Below, one piece after another: positions 51,634 to 60,081 of a stretch of 64,000 bases of DNA (positions are counted from its first letter, which is position 1; each line of letters opens with the position of its first letter). The position numbers and the translations under genes are program-made. Source of the stretch: an uncultured Roseibium sp. (lineage in GTDB: Bacteria > Pseudomonadota > Alphaproteobacteria > Rhizobiales > Stappiaceae). The notes below the pieces were generated by a model. That model ran no database searches and was not told where the DNA came from. It was given only the letters and a program-made list of their open reading frames with translations. The stretch spans positions 124,001 to 188,000 of the forward strand of contig NZ_CANLVF010000004.1 of NCBI RefSeq assembly GCF_947494555.1, read 5' to 3'.

Positions 51634-52071
51634 GTGTTTCGGGCGTCATTATTTTCGAGACGTCGGTTCAGCCTATTCGCGAATCGATCTGAGAAATCAA
51701 GGACTGAAGCTCTCATTTCAAGTCACTCACCTCGAAAGATAAATAAGTTCAGAGCAAACTATGTTTAAATTCGAAATATTATAGACTTTATATTACTAGA
51801 ATTAAGCCGTGTTCACGCCGAAAACTTTCAATGATGTCATGAATATGACTGACCTATGGCTGAATACGATGCATGGCCACAACAATGCCGCGAAGGTTCC
51901 CAAGAGCAGCCCTTTGCCGGTCGCGATCTCAGATCACAGTCTGTCCTGTTCCGGTTCGGCAGGTCGCAGGGGCGTGGCGGATGGACGGAACATAAGGCGG
52001 ACGTCCCCTACGTCTATTTCTAACCAAGAGACGGGGCGATCCGACCAGAACCAACACTTGGAGGTTTAATT
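51634..52071. other. Intergenic region yggS to EF-hand gene, AT-rich patch
   Basis: 438 bases without a supported gene. 51740-51806 is strikingly AT-rich (ATATTATAGACTTTATATTA) and likely carries the promoter for the EF-hand gene. A plus-strand open frame from 51809 to 52069 has no ribosome site and low-complexity, unlike-protein sequence, so I do not call it. Confidence 0.5.
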
Positions 52072-52302
52072 ATGTCCAAACGTCTTACCGCTGCTCTTCT
52101 CATCGGTGCTTTCACTGCTTCTTCCGCAGCGCTTGCACAAGGCATGTCATTTGAGACGATCGACAGCAATCAGGACGGCTTTGTGAGCTTTGACGAGATC
52201 ACGACTGCTGTTCCGGATATGTCGGAAGACGTTTTCAAGGCTGCTGATGCGAATCAGGACAACCTGCTCGATCCGGCTGAATTTGCAGCGGTTCAGCCAT
52301 AA
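52072..52302 (+). CDS. Exported EF-hand calcium-binding protein
   Basis: A 76-residue secreted protein. The Sec signal peptide (LTAALLIGAFTASSAALAQG, residues ~5-24) is followed by two EF-hand loops: DSNQDGFVSFDE near residues 31-42 and DANQDNLLDPAE near residues 59-70. The first has canonical D-x-N/D-x-D-G spacing with Glu at position 12; the second has Asn where Gly is usual. Small periplasmic EF-hand proteins are common in alphaproteobacteria; they may buffer calcium or bind a partner. Start is ATG 52072 with TTGGAGG upstream. A terminator follows. Confidence 0.85.
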   Translation: MSKRLTAALLIGAFTASSAALAQGMSFETIDSNQDGFVSFDEITTAVPDMSEDVFKAADANQDNLLDPAEFAAVQP

Positions 52303-52362
52303 TTCGGCTTCGGGCGATCCTCCCCCCGTAAGCTGCGCTTGCAGTGGGGTTGCCTGATAAAG

Positions 52363-52405
52363 ACCACTGCCGGTACGGTCACACCGGCGGTGGTTCTTTG
52401 TTTTT
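52363..52405 (+). terminator. Terminator after the EF-hand gene
   Basis: ACCACTGCCGGT (52363-52374) pairs with ACCGGCGGTGGT (52383-52394) at 11 of 12 positions, followed by TCTTTGTTTTT. It lies about 60 bases after the stop and isolates the gene from the TRAP operon. Confidence 0.85.
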
Positions 52406-52590
52406 GAGGAATTCGCGCATCAAACCCGTTTCTGATGCCGCGTCAGCTTTTTTTCCGTCGGGCATTGCGCTGCCTACGGGTGTTAAGCTCAATTGACTGG
52501 TGAGTTTTAGTCACCCTTTGTACCAACCTTGGCTTGTTGACCGCCGATTGCTCCTTTGCAAGACTGTTCGTCTATACTTGGGAGGAAATC

Positions 52591-53583
52591 ATGAAATCAC
52601 TTGCATGGGCACTTGGTGCAGCCGTTGCGCTCGGCCTGTCTTCAGGCGTTGCGCTGGCGGCCGATACGACACTGCGCATCTCATTGCAGCTGCCGCTGAA
52701 AAGCCATCTCGGTCAGAACCTGCTTCTTTTCAAGGAAGAAGTTGAAAGCAAATCGAACGGTGAGATAGCCGTCGAGATCTATGATTCCGCCCAGCTTTAT
52801 AAAGACAAGGAAGTTCCGGCAGCTGTCGGCTCCGGCGCGATTGAAATGGGTGTCGCCTCGTTGACGCGCTATGTCGGCGATATCCCCGCGGTCGACATCT
52901 TCTACCAGCCATTTCTGTTTGACACCGAAGAGAAGGTGCGCGCAGCAGTCGCTCCGGGGTCGCCCGTGCGCGGTCCTCTGGACGAGGCAATAAAAGACAC
53001 CGGTTCCACGGTGCTCTGGTGGCAGGCCTATGGCGGTGCGATCATGCTGTCCAAGGAAGGACCTTTGAAAACACCGGCGGTCATGCAAGGCAAGAAGGTG
53101 CGCGTGTTCGGTAAAACGCTCGGTGATTTTGTGACGTCCGCCGGAGGAGCGCCAACGCTGATTTCCGGCTCTGAACAGTATCTTGCTTATCAGCGTGGCA
53201 CTGTCGACATCGGCATGACCGGCGTTTCGGGCGTTAAATCCCGGAAGCTCTGGGAGGTGATGGACACCATCTCGGTGACCAATCACGCTGATATTGAATT
53301 CATCGTCGTCGTGAATACGGATTTCTGGGATGGCCTGCCGGACGAGCACAAGGCGATTATCCAGGCCGCCGCCGTCATGGCGGAAGACGACGTCCGCAAC
53401 CGGATGTCGGAAATCGAGGCAGCCGCATACGCAGCGGCCGAGGAAAACGGGATGACGGTCTACAGGCCAACCGCCGAGGAAATCGAAGCGTGGAAGGCCG
53501 TTAGCCAGCCGGTTTACGACACATATACGGAAAAGGCCGGCGACCTTGGCAAAAAGGTCATGGATGCGGCAAAGGGTCTTTGA
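52591..53583 (+). CDS. dctP: TRAP transporter substrate-binding protein DctP
   Basis: Periplasmic receptor of a tripartite ATP-independent importer for carboxylic acids. The 330-residue product has a signal peptide (WALGAAVALGLSSGVALAA, cut near residue 24), then TTLRISLQLPLKSHLGQNLL, a DctP-type opening. KVRVFGKTLGDFVTSAGGAP near residue 170 holds the conserved arginine that binds the substrate carboxylate, and YQRGTVDIGMTGVSGV near residue 205 the second contact. Start is ATG 52591 with GGGAGGAAATC upstream. It heads dctP-dctQ-dctM and a PEP-mutase family enzyme, so the substrate may be a related dicarboxylate. Confidence 0.9.
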   Translation: MKSLAWALGAAVALGLSSGVALAADTTLRISLQLPLKSHLGQNLLLFKEEVESKSNGEIAVEIYDSAQLYKDKEVPAAVGSGAIEMGVASLTRYVGDIPAVDIFYQPFLFDTEEKVRAAVAPGSPVRGPLDEAIKDTGSTVLWWQAYGGAIMLSKEGPLKTPAVMQGKKVRVFGKTLGDFVTSAGGAPTLISGSEQYLAYQRGTVDIGMTGVSGVKSRKLWEVMDTISVTNHADIEFIVVVNTDFWDGLPDEHKAIIQAAAVMAEDDVRNRMSEIEAAAYAAAEENGMTVYRPTAEEIEAWKAVSQPVYDTYTEKAGDLGKKVMDAAKGL

Positions 53584-53602
53584 CGATCACTTGACGTGAA
53601 AG

Positions 53603-53629
53603 CGCTTCGCATCCGCCGGATGCGGAGCG
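53603..53629 (+). promoter_or_regulatory. Stem-loop between dctP and dctQ
   Basis: CGCTTCGCATCC (53603-53614) pairs with GGATGCGGAGCG (53618-53629) with one G-U, 3-nt loop, followed by TTTCGG. Such hairpins after a binding-protein gene usually protect its mRNA or partially terminate, so DctP is made in excess over the membrane parts. Confidence 0.65.
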
Positions 53630-53681
53630 TTTCGGCATCGCGAACTTAAAGTCCCACCATCAACAGTCTGCTTGGGTACCA

Positions 53682-54176
53682 ATGAGAGCGTTTTATGCGC
53701 TGCTTCGGGCACTTGCCGGAACAGCTGCCTTTTTGTTTAGTCTTGCCGGTTGCATGCTGACCTATGAGGTGTCCGCCCGCTATCTGTTTGTGGCTCCGAC
53801 GATCTGGGCGGCAGAACTTTCGCAGCTCTGTTTGATTTGGGGAAGCATGATCGGCATGCCCTGGCTCCTGAAAACCAACCAGCACATTGCGGTTGATGCA
53901 CTGACGGTCAGGCTCGGTAAAACGGCGCAGCGCATGTGCCGGATCCTGGCCATGAGTGCGATTGCCCTTTTCAGCACACTGGTTGCCTGGAAGGGTGGCG
54001 AGATTTTCTTCGACTCCTTCGAACGGGGCCGAACGACCGGATCGATGCTCGATTTGCCCACCTGGGTTGCTGAACTTGCCATTCCAGTCGGATTTGCTCT
54101 GGTACTTGTGCAGGCGCTGATCGAGCTTTTTTCCGCCGTGAGGTGGGGTGATGCGGAAAGCGGTGCCGCTTCATGA
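53682..54176 (+). CDS. dctQ: TRAP transporter small permease DctQ
   Basis: Small membrane subunit, 164 residues, with four hydrophobic helices (ALAGTAAFLFSLAGCMLTYE, then ELSQLCLIWGSMIGMPWLLK, ILAMSAIALFSTLVAW and ELAIPVGFALVLVQALIEL). The loop NQHIAVDALTVRL is characteristic of DctQ. Start is ATG 53682. Its stop overlaps the dctM start by four bases (ATGA), so the membrane subunits are coupled. Confidence 0.88.
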   Translation: MRAFYALLRALAGTAAFLFSLAGCMLTYEVSARYLFVAPTIWAAELSQLCLIWGSMIGMPWLLKTNQHIAVDALTVRLGKTAQRMCRILAMSAIALFSTLVAWKGGEIFFDSFERGRTTGSMLDLPTWVAELAIPVGFALVLVQALIELFSAVRWGDAESGAAS

Positions 54177-55447
54177 CGACACTCCTGATCCTGGTCGCGC
54201 TGTTCGCGCTTCTGCTTATTCGGGTACCTGTGGCCTTTGCACTTGGCGGCCTTGGTCTCGCGATGCTCGTTTTTGGCGGTTTTTCGCCTTTGATGGCGCC
54301 ACAAGCCATTCTCTCAACGCTGGACGGCTTCATCCTGCTGGCCGTGCCATTGTTTCTGCTGATGTCCAACATTCTCCTGAAAGGCGGCGTGGGCAGGGAC
54401 CTTTTTGCGGCCGTTCATGCGTGGGTGGGCCATTGGCCGGGCGGGCTTGCGGTTGCGACAATTCTCTCCTGCGCCATCTTTGCCGCTATCTCGGGCTCTT
54501 CCGTCGCAACTGCCGCGACGATCGGGACAGTGGCCATTCCAGAAATGATCAACCGGGGATATGAACGCCGCTTCGTTTACGGTCTGCTGGCCGCGGGCGG
54601 GACACTGGGCATTCTGATCCCGCCCTCAATCCCGATGATTGTCTACGGTTTTGTCACGGAACAATCCGTCATCTCGCTGTTTCTGGCCGGTATCGGGCCG
54701 GGCATAATGCTCGTTGTGCTGTTTGTCGTTTTTGCAATGGTACATGCCCGCTGGCTGGGCGGATATCGGGCTGAACCTGCCGCCAGTGCCGAAGAGCGGT
54801 TCTGGAGTTCTTTGCGTGCGCTTCCTTCGGTCGTACTTGCTGCTTTTGTCATCGGCGTGATCTATACCGGCGTTGCAACGCCGACCGAGGCAGCGGCAAT
54901 CGGATTCGCCGTTGCGCTGGTCATCACGGGGGTCGTGCTCAGAACTCTTTCCTGGCAAGGTTTGAAGGAAGCCGCCTACGATTCCATGGTGACGACCGTG
55001 GCCATCCTTCTGATCGTCGCCGGAGCCAAAGTCTTCGGCAAGGCAATTACGCTTTACCGGATCCCACAGGAAATCTCGATGTTCATCGGTCAGAACATCG
55101 ATACGCCGCTGGCTTTCATCCTTGTGGTCTCGGTGGTGCTTCTGATCATGGGACTTGTCTTCGAGGCCCTTTCGATGGTCCTCATCATGACACCGGTGCT
55201 GTTGCCGGCGGCCATGCTTCTCGGTTTCGATCCGATCTGGTTCGGTGTCTACATGGTGATCATGGTCGAGTGCGCATTGATCACGCCGCCGGTCGGCCTC
55301 AACCTCTATGTCATTCAATCGGTTGCGAAATCGAGCCTCGCGGATGTCTCCAGAGGTGTCCTGCCTTTTCTGGCGCTTATGCTGTTTTCGGTCGCGATCT
55401 TGTATGTCTGGACCGATATCGCGCTTTATATTCCCTTCAAATTCTAA
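54173..55447 (+). CDS. dctM: TRAP transporter large permease DctM
   Basis: Large membrane subunit, 424 residues and about 12 helices, driving uptake with sodium. Family signatures are VPLFLLMSNILLKGGVGRDL near residue 60, GTLGILIPPSIPMIVYGFVT near residue 142, TPTEAAAIGFAVALV near residue 240 and the C-terminal ALITPPVGLNLYVIQSVA near residue 365, where the conserved Pro-Pro and Asn line the site. Start is ATG 54173. It is followed by a PEP-mutase family enzyme 20 bases after its stop, in the same transcript. Confidence 0.92.
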   Translation: MTTLLILVALFALLLIRVPVAFALGGLGLAMLVFGGFSPLMAPQAILSTLDGFILLAVPLFLLMSNILLKGGVGRDLFAAVHAWVGHWPGGLAVATILSCAIFAAISGSSVATAATIGTVAIPEMINRGYERRFVYGLLAAGGTLGILIPPSIPMIVYGFVTEQSVISLFLAGIGPGIMLVVLFVVFAMVHARWLGGYRAEPAASAEERFWSSLRALPSVVLAAFVIGVIYTGVATPTEAAAIGFAVALVITGVVLRTLSWQGLKEAAYDSMVTTVAILLIVAGAKVFGKAITLYRIPQEISMFIGQNIDTPLAFILVVSVVLLIMGLVFEALSMVLIMTPVLLPAAMLLGFDPIWFGVYMVIMVECALITPPVGLNLYVIQSVAKSSLADVSRGVLPFLALMLFSVAILYVWTDIALYIPFKF

Positions 55448-55467
55448 CTCTTGTGAAAGAGGTGAGC

Positions 55468-56340
55468 ATGCCGTCCCAGGCAGACAAACTCCGGACACTG
55501 CTTGAAGCAAAGAAACTGCATGTCATGCCGTGCTGTTTCGATGCGCTTTCGGCAAAACTGATCGAGCAGGCGGATTTCGACCTGACCTTCATGTCGGGCT
55601 TTGCAACTTCGGCGTCGCGGATCGGTCAGCCCGACCTTGGTCTGATGTCTTACGGAGAAGTTCTTGATCACCTCGGAAACATAACGCAAGCGGTGAATTT
55701 CCCTGTCATTGCCGACGGGGACACGGGATACGGCAATGCCATGAATGTGCGCCGGACGGTTTCGGGTTTCGCAAGGGCCGGAGCTGCCGCGATCATGATC
55801 GAGGATCAGCTGTCGCCGAAGAGATGTGGCCATACCCCAGGCAAAGAAGTCGTGTCGCGCGACGAGGCTTTCGATCGTATCCGAGCCGCCAGCGATGCCA
55901 GGGAAAGTGGGGCTGACATTCTGATCCTGGCGCGGACCGACGCGCGTCACGAACACGGACTGGGCGAAGCGATTGACCGTGCGGCCCGCTTCAAGGAGTT
56001 GGGCGCAGACATTCTCTTTGTCGAGGCTCCGAAGACGGTGGCGGAAATGGAGACAATCTGCCGGGAGCTGCCGGGACCGAAGATGGCCAATATTGTGGAG
56101 GGCGGTGAGACGCCCGAACTGCCCCACAAAGAGCTGGAAGACATGGGATTTGCGATCGCAGCCTATCCCTTGACCCTGATGGCGAGTGCCATGAAGGCAA
56201 TGACGGAGACGCTGGCTAAACTCAAGTCGGATTCTGACAGGACACACCTCATGATGGATTTCATCGAGCTTCGCGACCGGATCGGCTTCAATGACTATTA
56301 TGAACAGTCCGCACGTTATGAAACCTCCCGCAGGTCGTAA
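55468..56340 (+). CDS. Isocitrate lyase/PEP mutase superfamily enzyme
   Basis: A 290-residue TIM-barrel lyase. The Mg-binding PVIADGDTGYGNAMNV near residue 80 and the catalytic loop EDQLSPKRCGHTPGKEVV near residue 115, with the K-R/K-C-G-H of (methyl)isocitrate lyases, are clear; DILILARTDARHEHGL near residue 150 follows. Relatives include 2-methylisocitrate lyase, 2,3-dimethylmalate lyase, oxaloacetate decarboxylase and carboxyvinyl-phosphonate mutase. The Cys-Gly-His favours a lyase over a mutase. Start ATG 55468 has AAAGAGG upstream. It closes a TRAP uptake operon, so it probably splits an imported C4-C7 hydroxyacid (inference). Confidence 0.82.
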   Translation: MPSQADKLRTLLEAKKLHVMPCCFDALSAKLIEQADFDLTFMSGFATSASRIGQPDLGLMSYGEVLDHLGNITQAVNFPVIADGDTGYGNAMNVRRTVSGFARAGAAAIMIEDQLSPKRCGHTPGKEVVSRDEAFDRIRAASDARESGADILILARTDARHEHGLGEAIDRAARFKELGADILFVEAPKTVAEMETICRELPGPKMANIVEGGETPELPHKELEDMGFAIAAYPLTLMASAMKAMTETLAKLKSDSDRTHLMMDFIELRDRIGFNDYYEQSARYETSRRS

Positions 56341-56608
56341 GCTTTTTGGCGGGTCGGCAAGCCAGACGAAACTTGACTCCTGCACCCCATTCAGGCATAG
56401 ACCCGCGAACTCCAGATGAGTGACTGACAATCTGAACCGCCGACCGGGACCCGAAAAGGTGTAAAGAGATCCCGGAGGCTAACACCCGACAGCGCGATGC
56501 GCCCTCGGGTGCCGAACTGCTTTGCATAGGTAATTCGGTTGGATCTGAAAGTCGGTTGCCCATATGGTTCGGGAGATTTCCCGAAAGCAATGACCTAAGG
56601 ACCCCTTT
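56341..56608. other. Intergenic region before ffh, with a stem-loop at 56568-56585
   Basis: No gene is seen. TTCGGGA (56568-56574) pairs with TCCCGAA (56579-56585) over a 4-nt loop just before the AAGG ribosome site of ffh, so it might affect translation. The region was checked for a 4.5S RNA signature because it precedes ffh; the conserved SRP loop was not found. Confidence 0.4.
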
Positions 56609-58144
56609 ATGTTTGAAAGCCTGTCCGATCGACTAAGCGGAATTTTCGACAAGCTCACCGGCCGTGGTGCGCTGTCGGAAAACGACGTGAACGAAGCGCT
56701 GCGCGAGATCCGCCGCGCGCTGATCGAGGCTGATGTTGCCCTGCCGATTGTTCGCTCCTTCACTGACAAGGTGCGTAACCGTGCGGTTGGTGCCGAAGTG
56801 GTCAAGTCTGTCACGCCGGGCCAGATGGTCGTGAAAATTGTTCACGATCAGCTCGTGGAAATGCTCGGGGCCGAGGGTCAGCCCATTGACCTGAACGCGC
56901 CCGCACCGGTCGCGATCATGATGGTCGGTCTGCAAGGTTCCGGTAAAACCACCACCACGGCCAAGATCGCCCGGCGCTTTACACAGCGCGACAAGCTCAA
57001 GGTGTTGATGGCGTCGCTCGACACGCGCCGGCCTGCTGCCCAGGAGCAGCTCAAGATTCTCGGCGAGCAGAATGAGATCGACACTCTGCCGATTATTGAA
57101 GGACAAGGACCGGTCGAAATCGCAAACCGGGCGATGTCGGCTGCCAAGCTCGGCGGGTTCGACGTTGTCCTTCTCGACACTGCGGGCCGGATTCATATCG
57201 ACGAACCGCTCATGATCGAGATGGCCGATGTAAAGTCCGCGGCGCAACCTCACGAGATTCTGCTGGTCGCCGATTCACTCACCGGTCAGGATGCGGTCAA
57301 TCTGGCACAGAGCTTCGATGAACGTGTCGGTATCAGCGGCATCGTGCTGACCCGGATGGACGGTGACGGACGCGGCGGCGCTGCCTTGTCCATGCAGGCG
57401 GTCACCGGCAAACCGGTAAAACTCATTGGTACAGGTGAAAGGTCCGACGCGCTCGAGGATTTTCATCCAAAACGGATTGCCGACCGGATCCTTGGCATGG
57501 GGGACATTGTCTCCCTGGTTGAAAAGGCTGCGGAGGCCATTGATGCGGAACAGGCCGCAAAAATGGCCAAGAAGATGCAGAAGGGTCATTTCGACCTGGA
57601 AGATCTGGCCGAACAGCTGAAACAGATGGAAAAACTCGGTGGTATGTCCGGAATGATGGGCATGCTGCCGGGCGTCGGCAAAATGAAAAAGCAGATGGAA
57701 GCCGCGAATGTCGATGACAAGATGTTCAAGCGCCAGATCGCCATCATTCAGTCGATGACGCCCAAGGAGCGGCAGAAACCGGACCTGCTCAAGGCGAGCC
57801 GTAAAAAACGGATTGCCGCGGGATCCGGGGTCCAGGTCGCGGAAGTCAACAAACTTCTCAAGATGCATCGCCAGATGGCGGACATGATGAAAAAGATGGG
57901 CAAGGGCAAAGGCATGCTGGGCAAGCTGATGGGCGGCCTCGGTGGCGGGATGCCCGATGTCGATCCGAAACAGCTCGAGGAAATGGCCAAATCAGGTCAG
58001 TTGCCCGGTGGTATGGACCTGCCGAAAGGTCTGCCGGGTGGCTTGGGCGGCGCCGGTCTGCCCCCGGGAATGCCGGGCCTCCCAGGCCTTGGCGGTTCGA
58101 AGTTGCCCGGTCTTCCCGGCATGGGGAAAGGCAAAAAGCGATGA
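56609..58144 (+). CDS. ffh: Signal recognition particle protein Ffh
   Basis: GTPase of the signal recognition particle; binds signal sequences of nascent membrane proteins with 4.5S RNA and docks at FtsY. The 511-residue product has the N domain (residues ~1-85), G domain with G1 MVGLQGSGKTTTTAKIA near residue 105, DTRRPAAQEQL near residue 138, DTAGR near residue 190 and TRMDGDGRGGAAL near residue 247. The M domain (~residue 300 on) is methionine-rich, with repeated GMSGMMGMLPGVGKMKKQM. It ends in a Gly/Pro/Leu-rich tail of ~60 residues. Start is ATG 56609. It overlaps chorismate mutase by four bases. Confidence 0.96.
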   Translation: MFESLSDRLSGIFDKLTGRGALSENDVNEALREIRRALIEADVALPIVRSFTDKVRNRAVGAEVVKSVTPGQMVVKIVHDQLVEMLGAEGQPIDLNAPAPVAIMMVGLQGSGKTTTTAKIARRFTQRDKLKVLMASLDTRRPAAQEQLKILGEQNEIDTLPIIEGQGPVEIANRAMSAAKLGGFDVVLLDTAGRIHIDEPLMIEMADVKSAAQPHEILLVADSLTGQDAVNLAQSFDERVGISGIVLTRMDGDGRGGAALSMQAVTGKPVKLIGTGERSDALEDFHPKRIADRILGMGDIVSLVEKAAEAIDAEQAAKMAKKMQKGHFDLEDLAEQLKQMEKLGGMSGMMGMLPGVGKMKKQMEAANVDDKMFKRQIAIIQSMTPKERQKPDLLKASRKKRIAAGSGVQVAEVNKLLKMHRQMADMMKKMGKGKGMLGKLMGGLGGGMPDVDPKQLEEMAKSGQLPGGMDLPKGLPGGLGGAGLPPGMPGLPGLGGSKLPGLPGMGKGKKR

Positions 58145-58464
58145 GCAATGCCGAAATCCAGCTGGGCCAGAGCGCTGCGGTCGAGGAGCTGAAAGCGCTC
58201 AGATCTTCCATCGACAATATCGATGCAGCACTCATCAATATGCTCGCCGAAAGGTTCAAGTGCACCCAGAAGGTGGGTGTTCTGAAAGCCAATAACGACC
58301 TGCCGCCGGCGGACCCGGCGCGCGAGAAAATTCAGATCGAACGGCTAAGACGGCTCGCCGCAGAGGCCAATCTCGATCCTGACTTTGCCGAGAAATTCCT
58401 GAACTTCATCGTTCGCGAAGTGATCCGGCACCATGAAGCCATTGCCGCAAAAGCCGGCAACTGA
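58141..58464 (+). CDS. Chorismate mutase, AroQ class
   Basis: Converts chorismate to prephenate for phenylalanine and tyrosine. The 107-residue monofunctional helical protein shows the AroQ pattern: [20 protein letters not shown] with the N-terminal Arg near residue 21, [20 protein letters not shown] with the middle Lys near residue 50, and [20 protein letters not shown]. Start ATG 58141 overlaps the ffh stop (ATGA). It lies between ffh and rpsP, an order seen across Hyphomicrobiales, although the functional link is not obvious. Confidence 0.88.
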   Translation: MSNAEIQLGQSAAVEELKALRSSIDNIDAALINMLAERFKCTQKVGVLKANNDLPPADPAREKIQIERLRRLAAEANLDPDFAEKFLNFIVREVIRHHEAIAAKAGN

Positions 58465-58483
58465 AGAAACTGGAGATCTAAAA

Positions 58484-58885
58484 ATGGCTACGAAAATTCG
58501 CCTCGCACGTGGCGGTTCCAAAAAGCGCCCGTACTACCGTATTGTAATTGCAGACATTCGTTCACCGCGCGACGGCCGGTTCATCGAGAAAGTCGGAAGC
58601 TACGATCCGATGCTGCCGAAAGATTCCGAAGACCGCGTGAAGCTTGACGTCGAACGTATTCAATACTGGCTCGGCAACGGCGCAAAGCCGACCGATCGCG
58701 TTCATCGTTTCCTTGACGCTGCAGGTCTCCTGAAGCGCGAGCCGCGCAACAATCCGAAAAAGGCTGAGCTTGGAGCAAAAGCCAAGGAGCGCCTCGAAGC
58801 CAAGCGTCAGGCTGAAGAAGAAGCTGCAGCTGCCGCTACCGAGGCAGCAAATGAAGGCGCTGCCGAAGAAGCAGCTGCTGAATAA
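58484..58885 (+). CDS. rpsP: 30S ribosomal protein S16
   Basis: Small-subunit ribosomal protein. The 133-residue product begins [20 protein letters not shown], then [19 protein letters not shown] and [20 protein letters not shown], all classic S16. A C-terminal extension of ~45 residues is rich in Ala, Glu and Lys, typical of alphaproteobacteria. I place the start at ATG 58484 with TGGAGAT upstream; the frame extends upstream into the chorismate mutase end without S16 similarity. It belongs to the conserved rpsP-rimM-trmD-rplS order, here loosened by inserts. Confidence 0.95.
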   Translation: MATKIRLARGGSKKRPYYRIVIADIRSPRDGRFIEKVGSYDPMLPKDSEDRVKLDVERIQYWLGNGAKPTDRVHRFLDAAGLLKREPRNNPKKAELGAKAKERLEAKRQAEEEAAAAATEAANEGAAEEAAAE

Positions 58886-58933
58886 GCTTCAAACCGGAAG
58901 CGATGCCGATTTGCTGGAAAGAGTGCTGCTGAC

Positions 58934-59491
58934 ATGAGCTCACCGGGCGATCAGAAAGTCCTGATGGCAAAAATCGGCGCCGCCCATGGCATTCGCGGGG
59001 AAGTGCGGGTCAAGCCCTTTGGGGATGATCCGCTTTCCTTTGCCGATTATGGCGTCCTGAGCGATAAGAACGGTTCACGAACCTTCAAGGTCGAAAAAGC
59101 CCGCGTTCAGAAGACGGTGGTCATCACCAAGTTCAAAGAGGTGAAGGACCGCAATCAGGCAGAAGAGCTGAACGGTGTCGAACTCTATGTCGATCGCGCA
59201 CAGCTGCCCGATCCTGAAGAGGACGAATTCTACTATTCGGATCTCAATGGTCTGAGCGTGCTCGATAATGATGGCACGCATCTTGGGAAAATCGTGGCTG
59301 TCCAGGATTTCGGCGCCGGTGACCTGCTGGAGATCCGTCCCAAACGCGGACGCACTTTCTATATTCCCTTCACCAAAGCTTTCGTTCCGGAGATCTCGTT
59401 TTCAGACGGTTATGTGAAAGCGCAGTTGCCCGAAGACTATTTTTCCGAAGAGGGTTCTGAGGAGTCCGAAGCGGTTTCCCCGGACAAGTAG
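58934..59491 (+). CDS. rimM: Ribosome maturation factor RimM
   Basis: Helps mature the 30S head near S19. The 185-residue product has the N-terminal RimM barrel (KIGAAHGIRGEVRVKPFGDD near residue 13) and a C-terminal PRC barrel (EFYYSDLNGLSVLDNDGTHL near residue 97, DLLEIRPKRGRTFYIPFTKA near residue 132). It ends in an acidic Glu/Ser-rich tail. Start is ATG 58934. Its last 55 bases overlap, on the opposite strand, the end of a VanZ-like gene, which is unusual in this conserved cluster. Confidence 0.93.
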   Translation: MSSPGDQKVLMAKIGAAHGIRGEVRVKPFGDDPLSFADYGVLSDKNGSRTFKVEKARVQKTVVITKFKEVKDRNQAEELNGVELYVDRAQLPDPEEDEFYYSDLNGLSVLDNDGTHLGKIVAVQDFGAGDLLEIRPKRGRTFYIPFTKAFVPEISFSDGYVKAQLPEDYFSEEGSEESEAVSPDK

Positions 59492-59958
59492 CGGATCGGT
59501 ACCGGTTGCAATCCCATGCTTCCGAGGTTCAGATCTTCCTCCGGTTCCTTGACAGCCTCAGTGACTTCGGAGCGCAGAAGTGCGATGAGCGCGACAACGA
59601 GCGCAACACCAATCCCGTTTGCCACGAGATCTGGCAGTGACATCGCGTGATGTGGCAGAAAACCCTGTGCAAGTTCCCCGGCCATTCCCATGCCAAAGGC
59701 AACCACGGCCGAAATCCTGAGCCGGCAGCAGAAAAGCGCGTGTATTGACAACGTCAACAGGGCGAAGAAACCGATGTGAATGACCTTGTCATAGGGGTGT
59801 CCCACGCCGGTTTCAAAGACCAGTCCCACCAGAATCCCGAAGGTCATCAGCGCGACGAGCGGCACGACCCGGCTGAGGGAAATGTCGAGATAGTGCTGGT
59901 CGACACGTTTTTGAATGATTGCTGGAAGCCTGAAACGCAGAACTGGGACCTGAAACAC
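59437..59958 (-). CDS. VanZ-like family membrane protein
   Basis: A 173-residue membrane protein with the VanZ-like pattern: HPYDKVIHIGFFALLTLSIH near residue 53 (conserved Lys-His), GELAQGFLPHHAMSLPDLVA near residue 93 (conserved Glu-x-x-Q and Asp), and about four helices. VanZ itself gives low-level teicoplanin resistance, but most bacterial members are of unknown function. Start is ATG 59958. The polar C-terminal tail overlaps the rimM end by 55 bases in antisense, so the two convergent genes share their 3' ends. It interrupts the rimM-trmD linkage. Confidence 0.78.
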   Translation of the reverse strand: MFQVPVLRFRLPAIIQKRVDQHYLDISLSRVVPLVALMTFGILVGLVFETGVGHPYDKVIHIGFFALLTLSIHALFCCRLRISAVVAFGMGMAGELAQGFLPHHAMSLPDLVANGIGVALVVALIALLRSEVTEAVKEPEEDLNLGSMGLQPVPIRYLSGETASDSSEPSSEK

Positions 59959-60081
59959 GGGAATAGACCTGATTGAAACGCTCTTGCCAGCATGAACGGG
60001 GGGCCTTAATCAGTTCTTTCCAAGCCGTTAGTCTTCGCCTGAGAGGCGGCACTTTCAAACAACAGGGTTAACACGGTCTTT

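Noticed and set aside
51809..52069. Plus-strand open frame of 86 codons before the EF-hand gene
   Set aside because: No Shine-Dalgarno, low-complexity Ser/Arg-rich product, and it overlaps the EF-hand leader.
56341..56608. 4.5S (SRP) RNA gene near ffh
   Set aside because: The conserved tetraloop and asymmetric-loop bases were not found; only a short hairpin is present.
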